Position numbers and translations under genes: made by a program. Shown here piece by piece: positions 24,033-32,402 of a stretch of DNA of 43,603 nucleotides. The first letter of the stretch is position 1. Each line of letters starts with the position of its first letter. The stretch covers positions 1-43,603 of the forward strand of contig NZ_CAKC01000024.1 in assembly GCF_000296855.1 (NCBI RefSeq), given 5' to 3'. Under the pieces are notes generated by a model. That model saw only the letters and a list, made by a program, of their open reading frames with translations. It had not been told where the DNA came from and did no database searches. The stretch is from Lactobacillus gigeriorum DSM 23908 = CRBIP 24.85. GTDB taxonomy: Bacteria; Bacillota; Bacilli; Lactobacillales; Lactobacillaceae.

Positions 24033-25945
24033 GATGCATACTCCAGATATTGCAGAAGAAAATTACAAGAAATTAGTAGAATTATTTCCAAATGTAGTAA
24101 CAGAGACTATTGATGATGATGGTAATGTTGTTAGAGCCATTGATAAGGATGCGTTAATGCAGACGATTAATGCGCAAGTGATTGGCAGCGAAAAGGAACG
24201 CTACCAGTTCACTTGGCCAGATAAGAAGAAGTCTATCATTTTGGCAAATAAGCCGATTGAAAAAACCTTGCGATTGAACAAAGAAAAATCTGTAGGTAGA
24301 GATGGAACTCCTGGAGGTACGGATTCAGAAAATATCTATATTGAAGGGGATAATCTAGATGCTCTTAAACTTTTGCAAGAGACATATCTTGGTAAAGTTA
24401 AAATGATCTACATTGATCCGCCATATAATACTGGTAATGATTTTATTTATGAAGATGATTTTTCTCAAACTGTTGATGAGTATGTTGATAATAGCGGTCA
24501 GACTGATGAGGATGGCAACAGATTAGTTCAAAATAATGAAAGTAACGGGCGGTTTCATACTGATTGGTTAAACATGATGTATCCGAGGTTAAAACTTGCT
24601 AAGGATTTGTTATCAGATGATGGTGTGATTTTTATCAGTATTGATGATAATGAGGTCGAAAATTTAAGAAAAATGTGTGATGAACTGTATGGGATAAATA
24701 ACCTTGTAGCAGAAATTCCTTGGCAGTCGAGAGCCTCTGTTCAAAATGATACTGATTTAAGTATTAATCATGAATATATTTGTGTTTATGCCAAAAAAAG
24801 AAGATTGAACAATAGAAGACTCAAAGAAAGTAATTACAAAATATGGCATAGAAGAGATAGCTTTGTATGTAAGCCACTACCGCTTAGTAAAGAAAATTTT
24901 TCAAATCCGGATAACGATACTCGCGGTCCATGGAAAGTAGATCCATTTGATGCGCCACGTATTAGGCCTAACCTATGCAATTATAAATCCTAATACAGGT
25001 GAAAAACATTTTCCTCCAATGGGAAGACACTGGCGAATTTCTAAAGAAAAGTTCGATCAAGCTTTGAAAGATAATAGAATTGTGTGGTCACGAAATGGGA
25101 AGGGGCGACCGCAGTTAAAAGTATTTTACGAAGAAAAAAGGGAATTTGGCTCAGTTGATAATTCTTGGTTTAGTGCTGATAAAGTTGGAACTTCGACAGC
25201 AGGAACCAAGGAATTAATAAAGTTGTTTGGCGGGCAGAGTGTATTTGATACTCCAAAACCTACATCATTGTTGAAAAAATTGATAACACTGGCCAATGTT
25301 CATGATGGTGATATATTTTTAGATTTCTTTTCTGGATCTGCCACATCTGCGGATGCTGTGATGCAATTTGTTCAAAAGGAGAATATTTCATTAAAATACA
25401 TTCTTGTTCAATTAGCAGAGGATTTGGAAGAAAAAAATGTAGCGTATAAGTTGGGCTATAAGACAATATGTGATATAGGCGAAGAACGTATACGTCGAGC
25501 TGGAAAGAAAATAAAAGACGAGACTGGGGCAGATATTGATTATGGATTTCGTTGCTTTGAGGTTGATTCATCTAATATGAAGGATGTATATTACCGACCA
25601 AATGAAATTGATCAAAGACAACTGGATTTGCTTTCCGATAATATCAAAGAGGATCGGAGCCCAGAAGATTTGTTAATCCAAGTTATGCTGGATCTTGGCA
25701 TTTTACTTTCTTCAAAGATTGAAACTGAGAAAATAGGCGATAAAGAAGTATTTTCTGTAGCCGATGGTTATTTATTGGCTTGTTTTGACAAAGATGTTAG
25801 TGAAGAAGTTGTAACGGAAATTGCAAAGAAGAAACCATATTATGCAGTTTTCAGAGATAGTGGCATGGTTAACGATAGTGTAGCCACAAACTTTGAACAG
25901 ATTTTTGAAACCTATAGTCCTGAAACTGTAAGGAGGGTTTTATAA
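24019..25945 (+). pseudogene. mod: Type III restriction-modification DNA methyltransferase (Mod), frameshifted
   Basis: The start is GTG 24019, with AAGGAG 7 bp upstream. The N-terminal half carries MIYIDPPYNTGNDFIY (motif IV, DPPY, about residue 135) and ISIDDNEVENLRKMCDEL. At about 24972 the frame breaks: frame 1 reads RIRPNLCNYKS and stops at 24993, while the frame entered at 24974 reads YAIINPNTGEKHFPPMGRHW and continues to 25945 with FLDFFSGSATSADAVM (motif I, AdoMet site). This is a beta-class N6-adenine methyltransferase with motif order IV then I, so the break separates catalytic and cofactor motifs. Inserting one CCTAA unit restores RPNLTYAIINPN exactly. In its present state Mod should be inactive unless frameshifting occurs. 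Confidence 0.9.
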
Positions 25946-25946
25946 T

Positions 25947-28900
25947 ATGTCAGAAATGAAATTTAAATATACTATTCAGCCCTATCAAACAGATGCGGTA
26001 AATAGTGTAGTTAGAGTTTTTTCTGGACAACCATTTCATGATAAATTTACTTATCGCAGGGATGCTGGTTACACAAATGATGATATTACTGTTTTTAACG
26101 CTCAAATGTCAGATGATGAAAAATATGCTGGTTTTTCCAATTCACCAGTTTTTATAAATGATGAGCAACTTTTAGAGAATCTAAAAAGAGTACAACAGGA
26201 AAATAATATTAAGGAGTCCAGCTCTTTAACAAAAGAAAACGGTGCTTGTTCCCTTGATGTTGAAATGGAAACGGGAACAGGTAAAACATATGTTTATATC
26301 AAGACAATGTTTGAATTGAATAAGCAATACGGCTGGTCAAAGTTTATTGTGGTCGTACCTTCAATAGCAATACGCGAAGGTGTACAAAAAAGTTTTGAGA
26401 CCATGCAAGATCACTTTCAGGAATTATATGGGAAAAAAGCTAGAGTTCATGTTTATAATTCAAAAAGATTAACGGATATTGATGATTTTAGTTCAAATGC
26501 AGAATTATCAGTATTAATTATTAATGTACAGGCTTTTAATGCCCGTGGAAAAGATGCCCGTCGAATTCGGATGGAATTAGATGAATTTGGTAGTAGACGT
26601 CCGATAGATGTAATTCAAGCTAATCGACCAATTGTTATCTTGGATGAACCTCAAAAAATGGGTGGAAAGAAGACGAAAGAGTCACTTAAAGAATTCAACC
26701 CACTTTTTACGCTAAATTATTCTGCAACTCATAAAGAACATCATGATTTGGTCTATGTTTTAGATGCCCTTGATGCTTATAAAATGAAATTGGTCAAGAA
26801 GATTGAAGTAAAAGGTTTCGAAATAAAAAATTTACGAGGAACAGACGGATATTTATTTCTAGAACAAATTATTATTTCTCCTAAGAAACCTCCACAGGCA
26901 CGATTAGAATTTGAGATTGGTTATAAGAAATCAATTAACAGAGAGACTAGAATTGTAAATGTAGATGACGATTTGTTCTCTTTGTCGAAAGATTTGGAGC
27001 AGTATAGGGGTTATCATATCAATGAAATTGATCCAATAAATGGAAAAGTATCATTTACTAATGGCGTAGAAATCCATACAGGTGAAGTACTTGGAGATGT
27101 TAGCGAGAAAGATATCCGTAGAATTCAAATTAGAGAGACTATTAATTCACATCTAGAAAAAGAGCAAGAACTGTATAAAAAAGGTATCAAAACATTGTCG
27201 CTATTCTTCATTGATAAAGTCGAAAATTATCGAAAGTACGATGAAGATGGCAATGAACTAAATTCAGAGTACGGTGAAATTTTTGAAGAGGAATATATTA
27301 ATGCGGTAAATAAATATAAAACTCTTTTTAACGATTCATATGAAAAATATCTTGAAAGTATCGATGTAAAACAAACGCATGCGGGATACTTTAGTATTGA
27401 TAAGAAAGGGAGAAAAGTAGACTCTAAAGTTAAACGAGGATCGGATATTAGTGATGATGAATCTGCGTACGATTTGATCTTAAAAGACAAAGAAGGATTG
27501 TTATCATTAGATAATCCAGTGAGATTTATTTTTTCTCATTCCGCTTTGCGTGAGGGTTGGGATAATCCAAATGTTTTCCAAATATGTACCCTAAAACATG
27601 GTGGTGACAGTACGACCAATAAACGTCAAGAAGTTGGTCGTGGATTGCGTATCTGCGTAAATCAGGATGGAGAACGAATGGATAAAAATGTTTTAGGTTC
27701 TGAAGTACAGCAAATTAACAAATTAACTGTTATTGCTAGTGATGGATATAAAGATTTTGTATCATCACTGCAAAAAGAGATTAAGGATGATCTTTATGAG
27801 AGACCAACAGTTGCTACACCAGAATACTTTGCGGGCAAGCAGGTTAAGTTCTCCAACACAGTTGTTATGGTTACTAAAGAACAAGCTAATTCTATCTATC
27901 GTTATTTGATCCAAAATGGTTATGTTGATGATGACGATCATATTACTGAGAAATACAGAAATGATGAGACCAATGGAACATTAGCTCCAATGCCTGATAA
28001 GCATGATTTGAATAATATTGCTGATGGAATTCATAAATTAATTCAAAATATTTTCGAAGATTCCCAATTATCCGATATGATCGAAAATGCTAATGTTACA
28101 AGAATTCCAGAAAATAATTTGAATGACAATTTCTACAAAAAAGAATTTCAAACTTTATGGAATTATATTAATCACAAATATAGCTATACTGTTCATTTTG
28201 ATAGTAAGGAACTTATAGAAAAGTCTATCAATGCTATTAATGCGCGCTTGGTTGTCGCAGAGCTTAAGTACATCGTTACGAAAGGTACCCAAGGTGAAGA
28301 TTGGTCAGCAGATACTGTAAATTCTGGAACGGGATTTGTTTCAGATAGTACGAGAACATATGCCATAAATAGAACGAACGTTAGTCAGATTAAATATGAT
28401 CTTGTTGGGAAGATAGCATCTTCAACGTATTTAACGCGAAGAACAATTGTACAGATACTAAAGGGGATAACCTCTCAAAAGTTTGAAATGTACAAATACA
28501 ACCCTGAAGAATTCATTACTAAAGTAAGCAATCTAATTAATGAGCAAAAAGCAACGATGATTGTTGAAGATATAACTTATAATGAAACTGATGGTACATA
28601 TGACGCGGACATATTTACTGCGGAGAGAAATAAGAATTTTGCTAAGGCTTATCCTGCAAAGAAGAATGTTCAAGATTATGTTTTTGCTGATGGATTTGCG
28701 GAAAAATCAATTGAAAGAAGATTTGCTGAAGACATGGATCTTGATGACAAAGTGGTAGTTTATGCCAAATTACCACGTGGATTCCAAATTCCAACTCCAG
28801 TTGGAAATTATGCACCCGATTGGGCAATTGCTTTTAAGAAGGGTACAGTAAAACACCTTTTCTTTATTGCGGAAACAAAGGGATCTATGGATACCATGCA

Positions 28901-29030
28901 ACTAAAAACTATCGAACAAACAAAAATAAAATGTGCAAAGAAATTATTCAATGAACTTTCAACTGCAGATGTAGTTTATGATCAAGTAGATACATATCAA
29001 AATCTATTAGATGTGATAAATTCAAAGTAA
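25947..29030 (+). CDS. res: Type III restriction enzyme Res subunit (helicase-nuclease)
   Basis: The 1027-aa protein has the type III Res organisation. The SF2 translocase has Walker A in VEMETGTGKTYVYIKTMFEL (about residues 109-128), motif II as VILDEPQKMGG, motif III LNYSATHKEHHD, and C-terminal helicase motifs REGWDNPNVFQICTLKHGGD and RQEVGRGLRICVNQDGERM. The C-terminal PD-(D/E)XK nuclease reads YAPDWAIAF then FFIAETKG. Res needs a Mod partner to recognise DNA, so with Mod frameshifted it may be idle. GGAGG lies 10 bp before the ATG, and the start is 1 bp after the mod stop. Confidence 0.95.
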   Translation: MSEMKFKYTIQPYQTDAVNSVVRVFSGQPFHDKFTYRRDAGYTNDDITVFNAQMSDDEKYAGFSNSPVFINDEQLLENLKRVQQENNIKESSSLTKENGACSLDVEMETGTGKTYVYIKTMFELNKQYGWSKFIVVVPSIAIREGVQKSFETMQDHFQELYGKKARVHVYNSKRLTDIDDFSSNAELSVLIINVQAFNARGKDARRIRMELDEFGSRRPIDVIQANRPIVILDEPQKMGGKKTKESLKEFNPLFTLNYSATHKEHHDLVYVLDALDAYKMKLVKKIEVKGFEIKNLRGTDGYLFLEQIIISPKKPPQARLEFEIGYKKSINRETRIVNVDDDLFSLSKDLEQYRGYHINEIDPINGKVSFTNGVEIHTGEVLGDVSEKDIRRIQIRETINSHLEKEQELYKKGIKTLSLFFIDKVENYRKYDEDGNELNSEYGEIFEEEYINAVNKYKTLFNDSYEKYLESIDVKQTHAGYFSIDKKGRKVDSKVKRGSDISDDESAYDLILKDKEGLLSLDNPVRFIFSHSALREGWDNPNVFQICTLKHGGDSTTNKRQEVGRGLRICVNQDGERMDKNVLGSEVQQINKLTVIASDGYKDFVSSLQKEIKDDLYERPTVATPEYFAGKQVKFSNTVVMVTKEQANSIYRYLIQNGYVDDDDHITEKYRNDETNGTLAPMPDKHDLNNIADGIHKLIQNIFEDSQLSDMIENANVTRIPENNLNDNFYKKEFQTLWNYINHKYSYTVHFDSKELIEKSINAINARLVVAELKYIVTKGTQGEDWSADTVNSGTGFVSDSTRTYAINRTNVSQIKYDLVGKIASSTYLTRRTIVQILKGITSQKFEMYKYNPEEFITKVSNLINEQKATMIVEDITYNETDGTYDADIFTAERNKNFAKAYPAKKNVQDYVFADGFAEKSIERRFAEDMDLDDKVVVYAKLPRGFQIPTPVGNYAPDWAIAFKKGTVKHLFFIAETKGSMDTMQLKTIEQTKIKCAKKLFNELSTADVVYDQVDTYQNLLDVINSK

Positions 29031-29104
29031 GCATATTCGTGATTTCGTAAGAAAAAATCTTTAATATCATTTTTGACCATTATAAGTTATATAGGAGAAT
29101 TAAT

Positions 29105-30442
29105 TTGAAACAACTTATCATTTTAGGAAATGGATTTGACCTAGCTGCAGGATTAAAAAGTTCATATAGTGATTTTTTCTTAGACAGATTTAAACATCTA
29201 TTTAAGAAGGAAAGTATGGATATTCATGATTTGACCGATTTAAATGATGATTTTGAACAAAAGCAAACAGAAATTATGAATGATTTGTTTTCAGCTAAGA
29301 ATGATAAGGAATTATCATCAAATATCGATTATTTTAGAAAATTTTGTGATAAATGGTTTCACGATCAAACACCAAATAGATGGGACATAATATTTCTTTT
29401 TGCTAAGTGTTGTATAGGAAAAGATCCCCAATCATATGAATGGCAGGATGTTGAATCTGTAATCTATGAAGTATTGACAATAGCATTTGATTTGAATTCT
29501 AAAAGCGAAAATAAAATATCTTATGAAGATAGGGTAACTTTTAATTCTCAAGAAATCAGTGGTAAAGATGCTTTTAAAATTGCAGTAAATAATATCTCCT
29601 CTGTAGAGGAAAATAGTGTTGAAGTCAGAGCTACTGAATTATTAACAGAGTTGAAAAAATTCGAATCAAACTTTGCCTCATTTATAAAGAATCAAATTGA
29701 TTATAATGATTCAAAAAGTGATTATTTGTCAAAAGCAAAAGAGATCTTTGAGAACATATCTCTTTCACGTATATCGGAAAATAATCATAAAGCTACTACT
29801 GAGATAGATGTCCTTAATTTTAATTATTCACTTGATGAGCGATTTGAGGAAATAACAACTAGAAATATCAATAGTTGGACTAATATCCATGGAGTTGCCT
29901 TTTTTGATGATGTAAATTCAAAAAACGCGATAAAGAGCAAAGATGAATATAATTTCGAATATCAATTACCTGCTCCCATCTTCGGGATTGATAATCATAA
30001 TTTTGAAGATAATCAATCAGAATTTGATTTGCGAATTCTTTTTACTAAGGCTTATAGAGTGATCGAAAATGATATTAATAGAATAAGGATTTCAAAAGGC
30101 TATAGCAATGTAGGGTTAATTACTATATATGGCCATTCTTTGGGTAGCGCAGATTACTCTTACTTTGAAGCTGTATTTGATGAAAATGATCTCTATAACT
30201 CAGGATGTAGGATTGAATATTTTTATTATCCTGGGGAGAGTAAAAATGATACTATCATTTATAAGAAGAAAGCAATCACTAGATTATATAATTTACTTGA
30301 AAATTATGGTGAGTCTTTAGACAAAAATCATGGTAAGAATATTATTAGTAAAATGAACCTAGAAAATAGATTGAGTGTTGTACCTATTAAAAAAACAAAT
30401 GATATGGTTGACAATAACGTTAGGATACATAGATATTATTAG
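29105..30442 (+). CDS. AbiH-family abortive infection protein
   Basis: The 445-aa protein begins at TTG 29105 with AGGAG 7 bp upstream (29093-29097), a convincing start despite the rare codon. The N-terminus KQLIILGNGFDLAAGLKSSY is the AbiH hallmark (GNGFDLxxGLxxxYxDF). DVLNFNYSLDERFEE and ITIYGHSLGSADYSYFEAVF near the C-terminus are the other conserved blocks. AbiH was described in lactococci as blocking phage multiplication; its mechanism is not settled. It lies 75 bp after res on the same strand, so it is probably part of the same island. The sequence is very AT-rich, like its neighbours. Confidence 0.88.
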   Translation: MKQLIILGNGFDLAAGLKSSYSDFFLDRFKHLFKKESMDIHDLTDLNDDFEQKQTEIMNDLFSAKNDKELSSNIDYFRKFCDKWFHDQTPNRWDIIFLFAKCCIGKDPQSYEWQDVESVIYEVLTIAFDLNSKSENKISYEDRVTFNSQEISGKDAFKIAVNNISSVEENSVEVRATELLTELKKFESNFASFIKNQIDYNDSKSDYLSKAKEIFENISLSRISENNHKATTEIDVLNFNYSLDERFEEITTRNINSWTNIHGVAFFDDVNSKNAIKSKDEYNFEYQLPAPIFGIDNHNFEDNQSEFDLRILFTKAYRVIENDINRIRISKGYSNVGLITIYGHSLGSADYSYFEAVFDENDLYNSGCRIEYFYYPGESKNDTIIYKKKAITRLYNLLENYGESLDKNHGKNIISKMNLENRLSVVPIKKTNDMVDNNVRIHRYY

Positions 30443-30470
30443 TTATTGAAAAAATAAGGGATATTGAAGT

Positions 30471-30629
30471 TTTAATGGTTCAATTGTGGATGGCATTGTA
30501 AAAGAAAAATTTGAATTTTCTAGCCCCTCAGGAATCGCTAAATTCGTTTGGGGAACATCCAAAGATGGTAAGGTAGCACTGAAGACAGCTGATGGCAAAA
30601 CTTTAGCAGAATACTTTGAGAATAAATAG
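30471..30629 (+). pseudogene. C-terminal relic of a DUF4357-like domain protein
   Basis: The frame ending at 30629 reads FNGSIVDGIVKEKFEFSSPS, then GIAKFVWGTSKDGKVALKTA and DGKTLAEYFENK. The SPSxxAxFVxGxSxxGxxxxK pattern followed by DGKTL is the DUF4357 signature, a domain usually found at the end of GIY-YIG or restriction-linked proteins. A stop lies just upstream (30465-30467) and there is no RBS, so this is the orphan tail of a lost gene at the right edge of the defence island. Confidence 0.55.
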
Positions 30630-30652
30630 CATTGATAGTGGGAGGATTAAAC

Positions 30653-31216
30653 ATGAAACGATTATTTAAAGCACTTATTGCAGTTATGGGCGTATTTGCA
30701 ATTTTTGTGGTAATCAATAATAGAGAAGTTAGTGCAGCATATGGAAGAGGTCCAAAGTTTACGGTTCCTAAAATTTATCGAGGTACCTGGTATTCATATG
30801 ATGCTGATTCGCATTTTCCTTTCTATGACAAGAAAGCTAAACTGGTTAAGATTACATTTACTGCACATACTTTGAACAAGAAAGTTATTTATGTACAAGA
30901 TCGTAAAATAGCTTACGCTGATTCAATTGTTAACAATCAAAAAAAGGCTCATATAGCAAGCAAGGCAACCAAAAATTGGTATGCCGGAGATTTAAGAGTG
31001 AAAAACTTTAGGGGAATGGACGCTTTAGAAGTTGATCCTTGGTATGGTTATGAAATTTGGAATTTCTTCGTACCTAAAACTGAAGTGATTAATGGCAAGA
31101 AGCACGATGTTTTATGGTACTCAAATGTGTACAGCAAGTACGTCAACTTATACAAGTCAAAAGCAATAGCTAAAAAAATGAAAGGTCATGTCTTTCCTGG
31201 ACAAAAATTGATCTAA
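30653..31216 (+). CDS. Secreted protein of unknown function (187 aa)
   Basis: GGGAGG precedes the ATG at 30653 by a few bases, so I use MKRLFKALIAVMGVFAIFVV rather than the upstream GTG/TTG starts. The N-terminus is a Sec signal peptide with a likely cut after VSA (REVSA-AYGRG). The mature protein is basic and aromatic-rich: PKIYRGTWYSYDADSHFPFY, KITFTAHTLNKK, and YGYEIWNFFVPKTEVINGKK. The W-Y pattern recalls small secreted lactobacillus proteins of unknown function. There is no LPXTG and no lipobox. A terminator follows at 31265. Confidence 0.75.
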   Translation: MKRLFKALIAVMGVFAIFVVINNREVSAAYGRGPKFTVPKIYRGTWYSYDADSHFPFYDKKAKLVKITFTAHTLNKKVIYVQDRKIAYADSIVNNQKKAHIASKATKNWYAGDLRVKNFRGMDALEVDPWYGYEIWNFFVPKTEVINGKKHDVLWYSNVYSKYVNLYKSKAIAKKMKGHVFPGQKLI

Positions 31217-31264
31217 GCAAAGTTCCAGTGAATAAACATTTTAATTAACCAGAACCATATCAGA

Positions 31265-31299
31265 ACCATATTTCGATAATCAGTCGAAGTATGGTTTTC
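31265..31299 (+). terminator. Rho-independent terminator
   Basis: ACCATATTTCGA (31265-31276) pairs with TCGAAGTATGGT (31284-31295) with one G-U pair, followed by TTTTC. The left arm overlaps a direct repeat AGAACCATAT present twice (31251-31260, 31262-31271). Confidence 0.75.
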
Positions 31300-31421
31300 T
31301 TATGCACTTAATTTCACTCAGTCTATCAACTTTTAGACTGAAAAATTATAAACTAGTAAGTATCAATAGAAATAGTCATCTTAGAGTAGTTATAGCGATC
31401 AAGAGATTTTGAGGTAAGAGA

Positions 31422-32297
31422 ATGCCAACATTGATTAATTTAAAGTACTTTTGCGACGTAGTAGAAACAGGTAGTTTCACCAAGGCTGGTGAAATAAATC
31501 ATGTTGCCCAAACAAGTATCTCTCAACAAGTTAAGGAAATTGAAAGGGAACTTGGAATTGTTCTTTTAGATAGAAAATACAAGCCAGTAAAATTAACGCA
31601 GACCGGAAAAGTTGTTTATTCAGAAGCCAAGAAAGTTCTCAAGCAATATCAGATCTTTAACAATGAGGTTCAAAGATATATTTCAGATCAAAACTCGCAA
31701 ATTCGCTTAGGCTATAATTCTGCTATTGATCTAAAGATCTTAGAAAGATTAGGCAGTAGCATAAGTAACGAAAATTTTATCGTTGTGAAGCAAAGTATCA
31801 AGGACGAAGTTCAAAATTTATTGGATGGGAAACTAGACTTAATTATTACCTATGACACTGCCATCGAAAAAAATCCCAAGATTGAAAGCTATCCAATTTC
31901 TGAAGGAGATCTGGTTGTTTGTGCTGCAATTACCCATCCCTTAGCAAGCAAAAATTAGGTAAGTGTCCAGGAAGTATATCAGTATCCACTAGTGATGCTT
32001 AGCCCAAATTCAGTGAGTCAATCTTTTGAAATCATGGCTAAAAGAACGGAACTGCTAGGATCAAAACTGAATATCAAGCAAGAAGTAGAAGATGTTGACA
32101 GTGAATTATTTTTGATTGAGCATAAAAACTATCTTTGCTTTTTGCCAAATGATTATCCGCTTGAACAAGCTAAAAAGATAAAGAAAATACCTTTTAAAGA
32201 TTCACCGTATAAATATCAATTACGCGTGGCTAAGTTGAAGAATAATTATGACAAGGAAACAGTAAAACTGTTTGAATTAATAAAGCATTTTTCATAG
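31422..32297 (+). pseudogene. LysR-family regulator with premature in-frame stop
   Basis: The winged helix (MPTLINLKYFCDVVETGSFT, then INHVAQTSISQQVKEIEREL) and the first part of the effector domain are intact to residue 178 (THPLASKN). A TAG at 31956-31958 then interrupts. The same frame continues VSVQEVYQYPLVMLSPNSVS to 32297 with no other lesion, giving 291 codons in all, normal for LysR. A single base change explains the loss. The gene lies 105 bp upstream of two flavoprotein genes on the same strand, so it was probably their regulator. A truncated product with only the DNA-binding and part of the effector domain could still be made. Confidence 0.85.
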
Positions 32298-32327
32298 GTT
32301 TTCATTATACAGGATCAAAAATCAATA

Positions 32328-32357
32328 TTGGTTATTATGTAAGCGATTTACTATACT
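32328..32357 (+). promoter_or_regulatory. Promoter with cre-like motif for the flavoprotein operon
   Basis: TTGGTT (32328-32333), an 18-bp spacer and TATACT (32352-32357). The spacer holds TGTAAGCGATTTAC (32338-32351), which differs from the cre consensus in the last two bases and is nearly identical to the site at 11717 before the other flavoprotein gene. Confidence 0.5.
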
Positions 32358-32402
32358 TAGATTGTGAAATAATTAATTTGATGTAGAAAGGTCACTTTAC
32401 GA

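Noticed and set aside
24947-25945. Second half of Mod as an independent methyltransferase gene starting at ATG 24947
   Set aside because: No RBS precedes the ATG, it lacks the DPPY motif, and the first ten codons read across the frameshift rather than into a natural N-terminus.
20118-30442. Prophage or integrative element around the defence genes
   Set aside because: No integrase, att-like direct repeats, capsid or replication genes flank the island; only IS and gene relics do.
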